In this document: in pieces, positions 21,437 to 22,156 of the stretch | How positions within the stretch are numbered: position 1 is the first letter of the stretch | Layout: each line of letters opens with the position of its first letter | Source of the DNA: CAYOVG01 sp964407285 | GTDB lineage: Bacteria > Desulfobacterota > Syntrophobacteria > Syntrophobacterales > Syntrophobacteraceae | Direction: 5' to 3' | DNA: 22,156 nt | Assembly: GCA_964407285.1 (NCBI GenBank) | Contig: CAYOVG010000074.1 | Span: 1 to 22,156 of the forward strand | The notes under the pieces: generated by a model | Databases searched by the model: none | Told to the model about the DNA's origin: nothing | What the model saw: the letters and a program-made list of their open reading frames with translations, nothing else | Made by a program: the position numbers and the translations under genes

Positions 21437-21557
21437 ATATGTCTTCCCCCCTTATCCTCGGGATACCCGGCGCATGCATTTTACATAAGCACGGAAAGCG
21501 CGGGGTCAATACGAAACTCTTTAGGACATTCGAGGAAGGAAGGAATTGGGACGCGGC

Positions 21558-22019
21558 TCATCCTCCCGTTCCGGAAGGATCTTGCCGATTCATGACGAGT
21601 GTTTTCACCTGGTGTTCAAAGAGTACCGTGACCTTTCTGTTCTCGGTGGCACCCAGGATGAACCCGACACCGAAGCTGGGGTGGAGAATCGCATCCCCCT
21701 TGGCGTACGAAGCGGTCATGGAATAAGGTCTCGGAGGATCCATGGATTCCAGACCAGCGGCTCGCTCCACCCAATCCTTTAAGGCAGACGGAGCACGGAC
21801 GCCGGAGTTCTTCCCGGATTTTCTCACCGCGGCCGTCTTGGCGGGCCGAGGCACGGGCTCCTTGGCAGGGGGCCTGAAGTTGTGCTGCCCCTGGCAGGAA
21901 AGGCAGATAACCCTCTTGACGGCGCCCTCGTGAATCGCCATAACCCGGTGACCGGTGACTCGTTTGCATTTGGTGCAAAAGGAGTCCACCTCGGAACCGG
22001 GCTGGATTTCTCGTTTCAT
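21558..22019 (-). CDS. Zinc-ribbon protein with C-terminal Tudor/CarD-like barrel
   Basis: 153 residues from the ATG at 22019, supported by GGAGGG 9 bases upstream; 33 further codons upstream are open but overlap repeat copy C. The N-terminal zinc ribbon has C15-x2-C18 and C39-x2-C42 (DSFCTKCKRVTGH and VICLSCQGQHNF). A Lys/Pro/Ala-rich linker (50-85) follows. The C-terminal 45 residues, YAKGDAILHPSFGVGFILGA plus a beta-rich KVTVLFEHQVKTLV, look like the small barrel seen at the end of UvrD-type helicases and in CarD-like polymerase-binding proteins. A nucleic-acid or polymerase-binding role is inferred; the family has no name I can give. Confidence 0.75.
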   Translation of the reverse strand: MKREIQPGSEVDSFCTKCKRVTGHRVMAIHEGAVKRVICLSCQGQHNFRPPAKEPVPRPAKTAAVRKSGKNSGVRAPSALKDWVERAAGLESMDPPRPYSMTASYAKGDAILHPSFGVGFILGATENRKVTVLFEHQVKTLVMNRQDPSGTGG

Positions 22020-22078
22020 GCAGCCGAACCCTCCATGGTTCGTTGTGAAGTAAAGCGCCTTACGGCGCCGCCCCTTAC

Positions 22079-22156
22079 CAGGCTGTTGGAAAACGCGATC
22101 CGCTGTGTTGCGCTTCATCCTTCGTCATTGCGGCGTACGGGTTGTACGCCTCATTC
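22079..22156 (+). repeat. Palindromic intergenic repeat, copy C (cut by window edge)
   Basis: The left arm begins CAGGCTGTTGGAAAACGCG and continues through GCGCTTCATCCTTCGTCATT to the apex GGCGTAC-GGGTT-GTACGCC, after which the window ends. The left-arm segment CTTCATCCTTCGTCA is identical to copy A. Confidence 0.85.

Overview
The window looks like a piece of chromosome from a sulfate-reducing or syntrophic deltaproteobacterium (Desulfobacterota). This rests on four things: the tig-clpP-clpX-lon block flanked by tRNA genes, a PEP-CTERM/VPLPA-type secreted protein behind a GEMM-I (cyclic dinucleotide) riboswitch, a DVU0772-like small protein, and an intergenic palindromic repeat of a kind I recall from deltaproteobacterial genomes. 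It has two parts: an accessory left third (1 to about 7.5 kb) and a GC-richer core-like right two thirds.

Left third. On the minus strand, a sigma-70-like ECF factor (1594-2196), a companion protein (818-1573) and a TPR protein made of near-identical 42-residue repeats (running off at base 1) look like one regulatory operon. Divergent from it is a compact plus-strand cluster (2282-6138): a zinc-finger-like protein, three small acidic proteins, a HerA/TraG-like ATPase, a winged-helix plus PD-(D/E)XK-like protein and two tiny membrane proteins. It ends with an excisionase-like HTH gene deeply overlapping a tyrosine integrase, whose stop codon lies 13 bases from the 3' end of a tRNA-Val. This is an integrative element in a tRNA site. 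No relaxase, replication protein or known capsid is visible, so its ATPase/nuclease/small-membrane-protein core is the best candidate for an undescribed system. The left end of the element was not found.

Middle (7.5-13.9 kb). Minus-strand protein quality control: tRNA-Leu(UAG), trigger factor, ClpP and ClpX appear to be one transcription unit from a strong promoter at 13911-13939. Lon follows with its own putative promoter, then tRNA-Val(UAC) with its own promoter and a hairpin terminator.

Right (14-22 kb). An extended -10 promoter opens a 270-base non-coding stretch rich in inverted repeats that leads into tRNA-Pro(UGG). Then come a DUF374-type lipid acyltransferase, a small membrane protein, a YbaK-type deacylase, tRNA-Arg(CCG) with clear promoter and terminator, and a tandem thioredoxin-fold protein. 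Next is a complete promoter-riboswitch-terminator unit controlling a PEP-CTERM protein, then malQ behind a leader that can form an H-type pseudoknot, a SemiSWEET-like sugar transporter, a small conserved protein and a zinc-ribbon protein. Four copies of one palindromic repeat family (15502, 16436, 20885, 22079) sit in the gaps, and the side hairpin shows covariation between copies.
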